Positions 24,842 to 33,458 of a stretch of 64,000 nt of DNA are shown here, in pieces. The position numbers and the translations under genes were made by a program. Each line of letters begins with the position of its first letter. Within the stretch, counting starts at the first letter, position 1. The notes below the pieces were generated by a model, which did not search any database, was not told the DNA's origin, and worked only from the letters and a program-made list of their open reading frames with translations. The DNA is taken from NCBI RefSeq assembly GCF_021462265.1, contig NZ_JAJONF010000049.1, positions 1 to 64,000 of the forward strand. The letters run 5' to 3'. The stretch comes from Streptomyces shenzhenensis. GTDB lineage: Bacteria; Actinomycetota; Actinomycetes; Streptomycetales; Streptomycetaceae.

Positions 24842-26833
24842 ATGAGAAGAACTGTCGCTCCACGTGTGCCCAGTGCCCTCCGGACGTGCCGTCTGACGGC
24901 CTGCCTGATCGCGACGGCCGCACTTCTGCCACCGCTGCTGATCCTTCCGGCGTCCGGCGCCGACGACTCCGAGGACCAGCGTCTGCAACACGCGTTCACG
25001 GACGCCGCGCGCGAGTTCCACGTGCCGCGCAGCGTGCTCATGGGCGTGTCCTACATGCAGTCGCGCTGGGACACCCACCCGGGTACCCCGAGCGTCGCGG
25101 GGGGTTACGGTCCGATGCACCTGGTGGACACCGCCCGCGCCCCTGCCCCGGCAACGGCTCCGGGCCCGCAGGGGGCGAACGGCCGCGAGGCCGACCCGCT
25201 GGCGGGAACGGCGTTCTCCGCCGGCGGTCACGCCGTGCAGCCTGCCGACCTGGAACGCGCCGCACGCCTGATCAAGGTCCCCGCCGGGCAGCTGCAAACG
25301 GACGACGTGGCCAACGTCCGCGGCGGCGCGGCGCTGCTGGCGGCCGCGCAACGGCACCTCGGCAAGCCGCTCAGCGCCGACCCCGAGGACTGGTGGCAGG
25401 CGGTGGAACGTTTCCCCGGTACCCGTGACGTCACGTCGGCGACCACGTACGCCAACGACGTCTTCGGCCTGATCCGCCGGGGCGTGCACCGGGTCACCGC
25501 CGAAGGGCAGGAGGTCACCCTCCCCGCCACCCCGGGCGTCAGACCGCACCCCGGCCCGCAGACCCCCAAACGGCCGAAGAACGTCGAGTGCCCGCCCGAA
25601 CTGTCCTGCGACTGGCTCGCCGCTCCCTACGTGCAGATCGACGACGACGGCGACTACGGCAACCACGACCTCGCCGACCGGCCGCGCGACCAGAAGATCG
25701 AGTACATCGTCATCCACGACACCGAGTCGACGCTGCCGAACATGTTCAAGACCGTGCAGGACCCGACCGAGGCGTCCTGGCACTACTCGATCCGCTCCAG
25801 CGACGGCCACATCACCCAGCACGTCAGGACGAAGGACGAGGCCTGGCACTCCGGCAGCAAGTTCGTGAACGCCCGCTCGATCGGCGTCGAGCACGAGGGT
25901 TTCCTCACCCACCCGGGAACCTGGTACACCGAGCAGATGTACCGGTCCTCGGCCCGCCTGGTGCGCTACCTGGCGAAGAAGTACGGCGTCCCGATGGACC
26001 GGCAGCACATCTTCGGCCACGACAACGTGCCGTCGCCGACCGGCGACAGCATTCCGGAGATGCACGAGGACCCGGGGCCGTTCTGGGACTGGCGGCACTA
26101 CTTCGACCTCCTCGGCGCACCGCTGAAGGCCACGGCCGGACCGGACAGCCCCATGGTGATGATCCTGCCGGACTACGCCACCCACAAACCGCGGTTCACG
26201 GGGTGCAACGGCGACGGCCGGAAGTGCGCGCCGCACGGCTCCAGCGCGGTCCGCCTGTACACCCGGCCGGACGAGAACGCTCCGCTGATCCAGGACCCGG
26301 GCCGCAAGCCGGACGGCGACCCGTCCACGGAGGACGTCAGCGACCTGGGTTCGCGGGTCTCCGCCGGGCAGACCTTCGCCGTGGCCGACCGCAGCGGCGA
26401 GTGGACGGCGATCTGGTACCAGGGCAACAAGGCGTGGTTCAAGAACCCCACGGTGCACCCGACGGCCGTCGGCGCGAGCGGCCGCATGGTGACGCCGAAG
26501 GCGGGCCGGGCCGAGATCCCGGTGTTCGGGCGGGCTCTCCCGGAGGAGGAGGCCTACCCCGACGGGATGGAGGGGGAGGAGGAGTCGCCACTGCCGTACA
26601 GTCTGCGGGCCGGTCAGCGGTACGTGACGCAGTCCGGCGTCGGCGGCTCCTACGTCGACCGGTCCACTTTCTCCACCACGCCTCAGCCCGTGGTACTGGG
26701 CCAGGAGAGGTACTACGAGATCCAGTTCGGCCACCGGCTCGCCTACGTCCGTGCGGACGACGTGGACCTCGTGGACGCGAACCCGGGCGCGGCGGCCCCG
26801 TCCGGCGGTGCGGCGGGGCCGGGCGGACGGTGA
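24842..26833 (+). CDS. N-acetylmuramoyl-L-alanine amidase, secreted
   Basis: A 663-residue protein from ATG 24842 with a signal peptide ending near PASGADD. An N-terminal region of about 220 residues has a helical lysozyme-like look (RSVLMGVSYMQSRWD...GGYGPMHLVD). The amidase_2 domain spans about residues 290-430, with zinc ligands in YIVIHDTE and GHDNVP and conserved HYSI and AWHSG. The C-terminal part (VRLYTRPDENAP, WTAIWYQGNKAWF, and a second unit) looks like SH3-type wall-binding repeats. Such enzymes cleave the muramic acid-L-Ala bond of peptidoglycan. The 214-base gap before it contains no other gene. Confidence 0.9.
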   Translation: MRRTVAPRVPSALRTCRLTACLIATAALLPPLLILPASGADDSEDQRLQHAFTDAAREFHVPRSVLMGVSYMQSRWDTHPGTPSVAGGYGPMHLVDTARAPAPATAPGPQGANGREADPLAGTAFSAGGHAVQPADLERAARLIKVPAGQLQTDDVANVRGGAALLAAAQRHLGKPLSADPEDWWQAVERFPGTRDVTSATTYANDVFGLIRRGVHRVTAEGQEVTLPATPGVRPHPGPQTPKRPKNVECPPELSCDWLAAPYVQIDDDGDYGNHDLADRPRDQKIEYIVIHDTESTLPNMFKTVQDPTEASWHYSIRSSDGHITQHVRTKDEAWHSGSKFVNARSIGVEHEGFLTHPGTWYTEQMYRSSARLVRYLAKKYGVPMDRQHIFGHDNVPSPTGDSIPEMHEDPGPFWDWRHYFDLLGAPLKATAGPDSPMVMILPDYATHKPRFTGCNGDGRKCAPHGSSAVRLYTRPDENAPLIQDPGRKPDGDPSTEDVSDLGSRVSAGQTFAVADRSGEWTAIWYQGNKAWFKNPTVHPTAVGASGRMVTPKAGRAEIPVFGRALPEEEAYPDGMEGEEESPLPYSLRAGQRYVTQSGVGGSYVDRSTFSTTPQPVVLGQERYYEIQFGHRLAYVRADDVDLVDANPGAAAPSGGAAGPGGR

Positions 26834-26862
26834 CACCGCGCGGGGCCGGGGCCGGCTCCGCG

Positions 26863-27672
26863 TCACGACAGGAGGGTCGGCCTGTCCCCCATCACCACGA
26901 CGGGGTCGCGGGCCGGGTCGAGTGTGCGCAGCAGATACTCCATGGCGCCCTTGGGAAGGCCGATGCACGCCGAGGTGCCCCTGCCGTGGTCGAGGTGCAA
27001 CCAGATGCTGCCGCCCCTGCCGTCGCCCCAGGGACGGGTGGTGTCGTGCGGCGGTGTGCCCCGCAGGCGGTTGTAGTCGACGGCGATGACGTAGTCGAAG
27101 TCGTGCTGGTACGCCGGGCTCCAGTAGCGCGGGGGTGCGTAGAGGTCCCGGCCCTGGGCGTAGGAGAGCCGCGTGCCCGGATCGGGGAGCACCCCGCCGG
27201 CGTCGGTGACGGTGAACACGCCCACCGGGCTGCGTCCGTCACCGGCGTGGTGGTCCCTGGTCCAGCCGGACCTCCCGTTGTGGGCGGGCCAACTGCCCGC
27301 CGGCCGCCAGCCGCCGACCCCCGTGTCCCGCGTGTCCCGCGTGTACAGGACGACCGTGGAGTCGGCCGAGTCCTTGTCCTCGCCGTACACCGCGACGACC
27401 TGGCCGGAGCCGGCGGGAATCTCCGCCTGCAACCGCTCGCCGACGCCCGGGATCCGGCCCGGATCCCCGAGGGGGCCGGCCCGGTCCGGCTGCCCGGCCG
27501 GGCCGGCTCCGGCGGTCCGTGGGTTTCTCGGCGGTCCGACTCTGGCGTGCGGCCCCGGCAGCCCGTTCTTCGCGCCACCGCTCTGTGACGCCTCGCAGGC
27601 GCTCAGGGTCGCCAGAACGGCTCCGAGAACCGCCGCCGTGACGGTCACCCGCCGGACGCTCTTGATCTGCAC
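26863..27672 (-). CDS. L,D-transpeptidase-like lipoprotein
   Basis: A 269-residue protein from ATG 27672 with a signal peptide ending in the lipobox LATLSAC. A proline/glycine-rich linker follows. The catalytic region is YkuD-like: GRSPVGVFTVTDAGG, YDYVIAVDYN-type strand, and SIWLHLDHGRGTSACIGLP, with the active Cys in SACIG and an upstream His. L,D-transpeptidases cross-link peptidoglycan at meso-diaminopimelate. The sequence around the Cys differs from the classic HGCxR, so it belongs to the variant subgroup. It converges with the amidase gene. Confidence 0.82.
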   Translation of the reverse strand: MQIKSVRRVTVTAAVLGAVLATLSACEASQSGGAKNGLPGPHARVGPPRNPRTAGAGPAGQPDRAGPLGDPGRIPGVGERLQAEIPAGSGQVVAVYGEDKDSADSTVVLYTRDTRDTGVGGWRPAGSWPAHNGRSGWTRDHHAGDGRSPVGVFTVTDAGGVLPDPGTRLSYAQGRDLYAPPRYWSPAYQHDFDYVIAVDYNRLRGTPPHDTTRPWGDGRGGSIWLHLDHGRGTSACIGLPKGAMEYLLRTLDPARDPVVVMGDRPTLLS

Positions 27673-27867
27673 CCGGCCATCCTGACATCACATACCGCGT
27701 GATTCATGAAATCTCCAGACATTCACCGCGTGTTGAGCGGCGGGACCTGGCCGGAAGGGGGTGGATTTCGAGGGCCGTCAGGGAAAACCGTTTGATTTCG
27801 ACGACGCTCCGACGCGAACCTTTCACGGCTTGTCGCCACCTTTCCCGACCCGAGCCGCTGGGACGCC

Positions 27868-29715
27868 ATGCAGATTCAAGACCTTCCGTACTCCGATCCG
27901 GGCGTACCGGACGCACGTTCGGGCCCCCGGTTCCTGTGGTGGCTGGGACGGAATCAGCTGGGCGGTCAGCTCAAGGCCCTGGCCTGGGGGCTGCTGCACT
28001 TCGTGTCCGTCTCCGCGCTCCCGTTCTGCGTGGGCCTCGCCGTCCAGGCCGTCGTGGACCACTCCGGCGCCCGGCTGGCCCTGACGGGCGGTCTCCTGGT
28101 GCTGTGCGGCACGGCGATCGCCGTCGGCGACACCTTCCTGCACCGGGCCGCCGTCACCAACTGGATCACCGCGGCCGCCCGGGTCCAGCAACTGCTCGCC
28201 CGCAAGGCCACCCAGCTGGGCTCCGCGCTGACCCGGCGGGTGGCGGCCGGTGAGGTGGTGGCCGTCTCCACCGGCGACGTCGAGAAGATCGGCTGGTTCG
28301 TCGAGGCGGTCTCCCGCTTCACCGCCGCCGCGCTGACGGTCGTCGTGGTCGGCGTCGCCCTGCTCTTCTACCAGCCGGCCCTCGGCTGGGTCGTCGCCGC
28401 CGGCCTGCCTCTGATCGCGCTCTCCGTCCTGCCGCTGCTGCCCCGGGCCACCCAGCGCGCCGACCTCCAGCGCGCCAAGGCCGGCCGGGCCACGGAGCTG
28501 GCCTCGGACACCGTCGCGGGACTGCGCGTACTGCGCGGCATCGGCGGCGAGGACCTGTTCCTCGACCGCTACCGCCGCGCCTCCCAGGAGGTACGGCACG
28601 CCGCCGTGCGCAGCGCCCGGATGTGGTCGCTGATCTCCGCGATCCAGGTGCTGCTGCCCGGGCTGCTGCTGATCGCGGTCGTCTGGCACGGGGTGAGCCT
28701 GGCCCGGCAGGGCCGCGTGACCGTCGGTGAACTGGTCACCGTCTACAGCGCGGTCATGATCCTCAACTACCCCTTGCAGCACTTCACCGAGATCGCCATG
28801 GCCTACTCCTTCTCACGCCCGTCGGCGAAACGGGCCGCGCGGGTGCTCTCCCTGGACCGGGCCACGGACACCGGCGGCTCGCGCGCGGACACGGTGCCGG
28901 ACGGCGACCTGTACGACCCCGCCACCGGCCTGCTCGCTCCCGCGGGCCGGCTGACCGCCGTGGTCTGCGGCGATCCCGACGCGGCCGGGCACCTCGCCGA
29001 ACGACTGGGCGGCCACCCGGCCGAGGCCGGCACCTCGGTACTGCTCGGCGGCGTCCCGCTCGACGAACTGCCCCTGGAGACCGCCCGTACCGCGGTGCTC
29101 GTCCAGGACAAGGACCCGGTGCTGCTGTCCGGTTCACTGCGGGAACTGCTCGACGTGCCGGCCTCCGGAGCCGTACGGGCCGAGGACGCGCTGGCCGCCG
29201 CCGAGTGCGCGGACGTCCTGGAGGCCCTGGTCCAGGGCTCACTGGACGTCACCGACCCGCTGGACGCCCGGATCACCGAGCGGGGCCGGTCACTGTCCGG
29301 CGGGCAGCGCCAGCGGCTCGCGCTGGCCCGGTCGCTGATCACCGACCCCGGTGTGCTGGTCCTGGACGAACCCACCTCCGCCGTCGACTCGCACACCGAG
29401 GCCCGGATCGCGGAGGGGGTCCACGCGCTGCGGTCCGGCCGTACGACCGTGGTGTTCACCTCCTCACCGCTGCTGCTCGACCGGGCCGACCGGGTGGTCC
29501 TCGTCCACGAAGGCGAGGCCGTGGCGGTCGGCGTGCACCGCGAACTGGTGCGCACCGAGCGGCGGTACCGGGCGGTGGTGACACGTGAGCCGGACGACGA
29601 AGCCTCCGTGCGGGGCGTCCTGGACGAAGAGGCCGAGCTGCGCGGCACGGCGCTGGAAGCGAACGAAGTCGCGCTCCGAGGCGCGGCGCTGGAAGAGATC
29701 GAGGAGAGCGCATGA
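27868..29715 (+). CDS. ABC exporter subunit A, Walker A lost
   Basis: A 615-residue protein with a six-helix exporter membrane domain and a C-terminal ATPase domain. The signature LSGGQRQRLALARSL and Walker B VLVLDEPTSAVD are intact, but the Walker A position reads VVCGDPDAAGHLAERL and has no GKS/T. The switch region is FTSSP instead of a His-containing loop. It can therefore supply a signature but cannot hold ATP at its own P-loop. A charged helical tail of about 35 residues ends the protein. It overlaps subunit B by four bases. Confidence 0.9.
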   Translation: MQIQDLPYSDPGVPDARSGPRFLWWLGRNQLGGQLKALAWGLLHFVSVSALPFCVGLAVQAVVDHSGARLALTGGLLVLCGTAIAVGDTFLHRAAVTNWITAAARVQQLLARKATQLGSALTRRVAAGEVVAVSTGDVEKIGWFVEAVSRFTAAALTVVVVGVALLFYQPALGWVVAAGLPLIALSVLPLLPRATQRADLQRAKAGRATELASDTVAGLRVLRGIGGEDLFLDRYRRASQEVRHAAVRSARMWSLISAIQVLLPGLLLIAVVWHGVSLARQGRVTVGELVTVYSAVMILNYPLQHFTEIAMAYSFSRPSAKRAARVLSLDRATDTGGSRADTVPDGDLYDPATGLLAPAGRLTAVVCGDPDAAGHLAERLGGHPAEAGTSVLLGGVPLDELPLETARTAVLVQDKDPVLLSGSLRELLDVPASGAVRAEDALAAAECADVLEALVQGSLDVTDPLDARITERGRSLSGGQRQRLALARSLITDPGVLVLDEPTSAVDSHTEARIAEGVHALRSGRTTVVFTSSPLLLDRADRVVLVHEGEAVAVGVHRELVRTERRYRAVVTREPDDEASVRGVLDEEAELRGTALEANEVALRGAALEEIEESA

Positions 29716-31493
29716 TCGGCGTCGCGCCACCGGCATACGACCCGGCGGCCCCGACGACGGCCACCACCCTGCCCGTCGGCGCCACCGCGACCGTGCGTGC
29801 CTACGTGGCCGAACTGTTCCGCCGGCACCGCCGGGCCTTCACCCTTCTCATCGCCGTCAACACGGTGGCCGTGGTCGCCTCCATGGCCGGCCCCTACCTG
29901 CTGGGCGGACTCGTCCAGCGGGTCTCCGACGACGCCCGCGACCTCCATCTCGGCCTGACCATCGGCCTGTTCGTGCTCGCGCTCGCCGTCCAGGCCGTCT
30001 TCGTGCGCGAGGTACGGCTGCGGGGTGCCGTGCTCGGTGAGCGGATGCTGGCCGATCTGCGCGAGGACTTCCTCGTCCGGTCGGTCCGGCTGCCGCCGGG
30101 CGTCCTGGAGCGGGCGGGCACGGGGGACCTGCTGTCCCGGATCACCACGGACATCGACCGGCTCGCCAACGCCATGCGGGAGGCCGTGCCGCAGTTGTCG
30201 ATCGGCGTGGTGTGGGTGGTGCTGCTGATCGGCGGGCTCGTGGTCACGGCTCCGCCGCTGGCCGCCACCGTGCTGCTGGCCCTGCCGGTCCTGGTGGTCG
30301 TCTGCCGCTGGTACTTCAGGCGGGCGCCCGCCGGCTACCGCTCCGAGGCCGCCGGGTACGCGTCCGTGGCCGCCGCCCTCGCGGAGTCCGTCGACGCCGG
30401 GCACACCGTCGAGGCGCACCGGCTCGGCGCCCGCCGCATCGCCCTGTCCGAGCGCCGGATCAAGGAGTGGACGGCGTGGGAGCGCTACACCCTGTGGCTG
30501 CGGTCGGTGCTGTTCCCGGCGATCAACGCCACCCACACCACGGTCCTCGGCTCGGTGCTGATGATCGGCGGCGTCTTCGTCCTCAAGGGCTGGATCGACG
30601 TCGGACAGCTGACGACGGGCGCGCTGATCGCCCAGATGCTCGTCGAGCCGGTCAACCTGATCCTGCGCTGGTACGACGAGGTCCAGGTCGCCCAGGTGTC
30701 CCTGGCCCGGCTGGTCGGCGTACGGGACATCGAGCCGGACGCCGGGGATGCCGCGCTGGCCCCCGCCGGCCGGGAGGTGCACGCGGACGAGGTCCGCTTC
30801 GGCTACCTCCAGGGCGTCGACGTGCTGCGTGAGGTCTCCCTGGAGGTCGCGCCCGGCACCCGGCTGGCCCTGGTCGGCCCCTCGGGAGCGGGCAAGTCCA
30901 CCCTGGGCCGGCTGCTCGCCGGGATCTACGCGCCCCGGGCCGGCCGGATCACCCTCGGCGGCGCGGAGCTGTCCCGGATGACGGCCGAGCGGGTCCGTTC
31001 CCATGTCGCCCTGGTGAACCAGGAGCACCACGTCTTCGTGGGCTCCCTGCGCGACAACCTGCTGCTCGCCCGCACCGACGCGGCGGACGCCGAGCTGTGG
31101 GCGGCCCTCGGCGCGGTCGACGCGGACGTGTGGGCGCAGGCCCTGGAGGAGGGTCTGGACACCGAGGTCGGCTCCGGCGGGCTCGCCCTCACCCCGGCGC
31201 AGGCGCAGCAGATCGCGCTGGCCCGGCTGGTGCTGGCCGACCCGCACACGCTGGTCCTGGACGAGGCGACGTCCCTCCTGGACCCCCGCGCCGCCCGCCA
31301 CCTGGAACGGTCCCTGGCCCGGGTCCTGGACGGCCGCACCGTGGTCGCCATCGCGCACCGGCTGCACACCGCCCATGACGCGGACGTCATCGCCGTGGTC
31401 GAGAACGGCCGGATCAGCGAGCTCGGCAGCCACGACACGCTGGTGGCGGCCGGCGGCGCGTACGCGGCGCTGTGGCGGTCCTGGCACGGGTGA
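29712..31493 (+). CDS. ABC exporter subunit B, signature lost
   Basis: A 593-residue partner of the preceding gene (ATGA overlap). The membrane domain is of the exporter type. The ATPase domain keeps Walker A (VGPSGAGKSTLG), Q-loop (VNQEHHVF), Walker B (TLVLDEATSLLD) and switch His (IAHRLHT), but the signature reads LTPAQAQQIALARL instead of LSGGQ. Together with subunit A this leaves exactly one consensus ATP site, formed by this Walker A and the LSGGQ of A. Heterodimeric exporters with one degenerate site are known (TM287/288, BmrCD). Cargo unknown. Confidence 0.92.
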   Translation: MIGVAPPAYDPAAPTTATTLPVGATATVRAYVAELFRRHRRAFTLLIAVNTVAVVASMAGPYLLGGLVQRVSDDARDLHLGLTIGLFVLALAVQAVFVREVRLRGAVLGERMLADLREDFLVRSVRLPPGVLERAGTGDLLSRITTDIDRLANAMREAVPQLSIGVVWVVLLIGGLVVTAPPLAATVLLALPVLVVVCRWYFRRAPAGYRSEAAGYASVAAALAESVDAGHTVEAHRLGARRIALSERRIKEWTAWERYTLWLRSVLFPAINATHTTVLGSVLMIGGVFVLKGWIDVGQLTTGALIAQMLVEPVNLILRWYDEVQVAQVSLARLVGVRDIEPDAGDAALAPAGREVHADEVRFGYLQGVDVLREVSLEVAPGTRLALVGPSGAGKSTLGRLLAGIYAPRAGRITLGGAELSRMTAERVRSHVALVNQEHHVFVGSLRDNLLLARTDAADAELWAALGAVDADVWAQALEEGLDTEVGSGGLALTPAQAQQIALARLVLADPHTLVLDEATSLLDPRAARHLERSLARVLDGRTVVAIAHRLHTAHDADVIAVVENGRISELGSHDTLVAAGGAYAALWRSWHG

Positions 31494-31700
31494 CGGGCCT
31501 CGGCGGCCGGGGCACGGGGCGCCGGGCGGCGCAGGTCGTGCCCCGTGCCGTTGCGCGGGTGCGAGCAGGGGTGGAAGGCTGGGGAGCGGCACCGGTTCGG
31601 GGGCCGGCCGGGAACCATCCGGTTCTCGGCGCACGCGCCCGCCGGCCGGGGTGCCGGCGGTCCGCCGTACGGACCGCGTCCGCACTCCCTGGAGGTAGCC

Positions 31701-32171
31701 GTGACCACCGCCGACGGATGGGGGGACGACGTCTACCAGCCCGATGAGTCCGAAATCCGGGAGGACTCGGGTCTGCTCGACGTCGAGGACACGCTGGACT
31801 TCGACGGCGTCGCCGATCCCCTGGACCGCGGCTGGTCCCCACCGGAGCGGCCGTGGGCGGTGGAGCACACCGGGGTGACCGCTGCGGAGCGCCATCGGGG
31901 CGAGACCCTGGACCAGCGGCTCGCCGAGGAGCAGCCCGAGCTGCCGGTCCCCGACGACGACGGCATCGGTGACTGCGACGGCACCGACGGCGAGCCCCTG
32001 GACAACGAGGTCGGTGACCTGCGCTCCGGCCGGCTCGTGGCCCCGAACGAGGGCGCGCACGAGGACGACGAGAACGGCCTGGTCGCAAGCGACGTCGGCA
32101 TCGACGGCGCCGGGGCCTCCGCCGAGGAGGCCGCGGTGCACATCGTCGACGAGGACGCGACCTACGGCTGA
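31701..32171 (+). CDS. DUF5709-type acidic protein
   Basis: A 156-residue very acidic protein from GTG 31701 behind GGAGG. It contains DDVYQPDESEIREDSGLLDVEDTLDF, then PLDRGWSPPERPW and ERHRGETLDQRLAEE, the conserved core of the actinobacterial DUF5709 family as I recall it. There is no transmembrane segment. Function unknown. It is 45 bases upstream of the L31 gene and may be co-transcribed. Confidence 0.8.
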   Translation: MTTADGWGDDVYQPDESEIREDSGLLDVEDTLDFDGVADPLDRGWSPPERPWAVEHTGVTAAERHRGETLDQRLAEEQPELPVPDDDGIGDCDGTDGEPLDNEVGDLRSGRLVAPNEGAHEDDENGLVASDVGIDGAGASAEEAAVHIVDEDATYG

Positions 32172-32216
32172 GCCCGCCCGCCCCTGCCCGACCGACCCGT
32201 TCTTCGAGGAGCCGCC

Positions 32217-32477
32217 ATGCAGCAGGACAAGCACCCCGACTACCACCCGGTGGTCTTCCGGGACCGTGCCGCCGGATACGCCTTCCTCACCCGGTCCACC
32301 GCGAGCAGCGACCAGACCATCGAGTGGGACGACGGCGAGACGTACCCGGTGGTCGACGTGGAGATCTCGTCCGAGAGCCACCCCTTCTACACCGGGAAGG
32401 CCCGCACCGTGGACTCCGAGGGCCGCGTCGCCGCGTTCGAGCGCCGCTACGGGAGCGGCTCGGAGAAGACGGGCTGA
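32217..32477 (+). CDS. rpmE2: 50S ribosomal protein L31 type B
   Basis: An 86-residue protein from ATG 32217 behind GAGGAG. It has the L31 core HPDYHPVVFRD and SHPFYTGKARTVDSEGRVAAFERRYG. It has no CxxC pair, so it is the zinc-independent (type B, C-minus) form that replaces zinc-binding L31 when zinc is short. In Streptomyces such paralogs are usually under Zur; I see no clear Zur palindrome in the 45 bases upstream. Confidence 0.93.
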   Translation: MQQDKHPDYHPVVFRDRAAGYAFLTRSTASSDQTIEWDDGETYPVVDVEISSESHPFYTGKARTVDSEGRVAAFERRYGSGSEKTG

Positions 32478-32518
32478 CGCGCGGGGCGCACCGCTTGGGC
32501 GGCCGGCCGGGCCCCGGG

Positions 32519-33313
32519 TCAGATCACGTTCAGAGCGGCCGCGCAGCCTATGCCGCCGAGCACCATGAACACGGGCATGAGCACCCTCAGCTCGACCCAG
32601 CTGCCGGCACGGAACCGTATCGCCTTCGGCGGGCCCACCGGATACCAGCGCTTGCGGCCGATGGGTATGGGCCACAGGATCGGGCAGCCCGAGACGGTCA
32701 GCGCGTCCCCGATGTCGTGCACCAGCGCCCCCAGCACCACCGGCAGCCCCAGCCACAGGTACTCCTGGCCGGGCTGGGTGAACAGCCAGTCCGAGCCGTT
32801 GCCCGGCTTGTCCAGGGTGCCGGCCAGGATCCAGGCGCTGGTCGCCGCCAGCAGCCACACCAGCACGTCGCTGCTGGAGCCGCGGGCCGCCCGCCACAGC
32901 AGCCCTTCGATCGCCAGCACCATGTGCGCGAAGAGGATCGCCAGCACCGCCCAGCGGCCGCCCAGGATCGCGGCGGCCGAGCAGCCCCCACCGATCAGCG
33001 CCGCCCACAGCCAGGTGTGGGTCAGCGTGCGGTGGCCGCCGGAGCGGCGCGGGTCGCCCTGCTTCCGGGTCGCCTTGTAGACGGCGTAGGAGAGCTTGTC
33101 GACGATCTCGCAGAGCCAGCGCGACAGCGGACCGAAGGCGCGGGAGATGGTGGCGGCCTTGTGGTCGAGGTCGGGGGCGAGCGCGGCACCGGCGCAGATC
33201 AGCGCCCCGACCAGCAGCACCGGCCAGGGCATCGGGTGCCCGGCCGCGGCGGTCGCCGCTCCGACGCCGAGCCAGGCGGCGGCTCCCGACAGTGAGTGTG
33301 CTGGTCCCATCAT
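32519..33313 (-). CDS. YdjM-like membrane-bound metal-dependent hydrolase
   Basis: About 264 residues from the ATGATG at 33313/33310 (an ATG at 33331 is also in frame). The start MMGPAHSLSGAA contains the first His; further conserved marks are APDLDHKAATISR, GGHRTLTHT and GALVHDIGDALTVSGCPILWP, the YdjM/DUF457 metal-site pattern. Several hydrophobic helices separate them. E. coli YdjM is LexA-controlled; no substrate is known. It is divergent from the helicase gene. Confidence 0.85.
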   Translation of the reverse strand: MMGPAHSLSGAAAWLGVGAATAAAGHPMPWPVLLVGALICAGAALAPDLDHKAATISRAFGPLSRWLCEIVDKLSYAVYKATRKQGDPRRSGGHRTLTHTWLWAALIGGGCSAAAILGGRWAVLAILFAHMVLAIEGLLWRAARGSSSDVLVWLLAATSAWILAGTLDKPGNGSDWLFTQPGQEYLWLGLPVVLGALVHDIGDALTVSGCPILWPIPIGRKRWYPVGPPKAIRFRAGSWVELRVLMPVFMVLGGIGCAAALNVI

Positions 33314-33458
33314 GGCCGTTGCCCGCCCCATTCCTCGTGTGCCGCTGTCCAGTTGACCGGGTGCGTTGACGCTCCGTCGGCGTCACAGCGTAGCGGTCAT
33401 GATCTTCGTGCTCGAAGCCGATTCCCCCCTCGGCGGGTGGGCCAGGCAAGATGGGGGC

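Noticed and set aside
24815..26968. Reverse-strand frame of about 700 codons opposite the amidase
   Set aside because: Antisense shadow; the + strand has a signal peptide and the full amidase_2 zinc site.
32172..32216. Zur box before L31 type B
   Set aside because: Expected from other Streptomyces, but no AT-rich palindrome is present in this 45-base gap.
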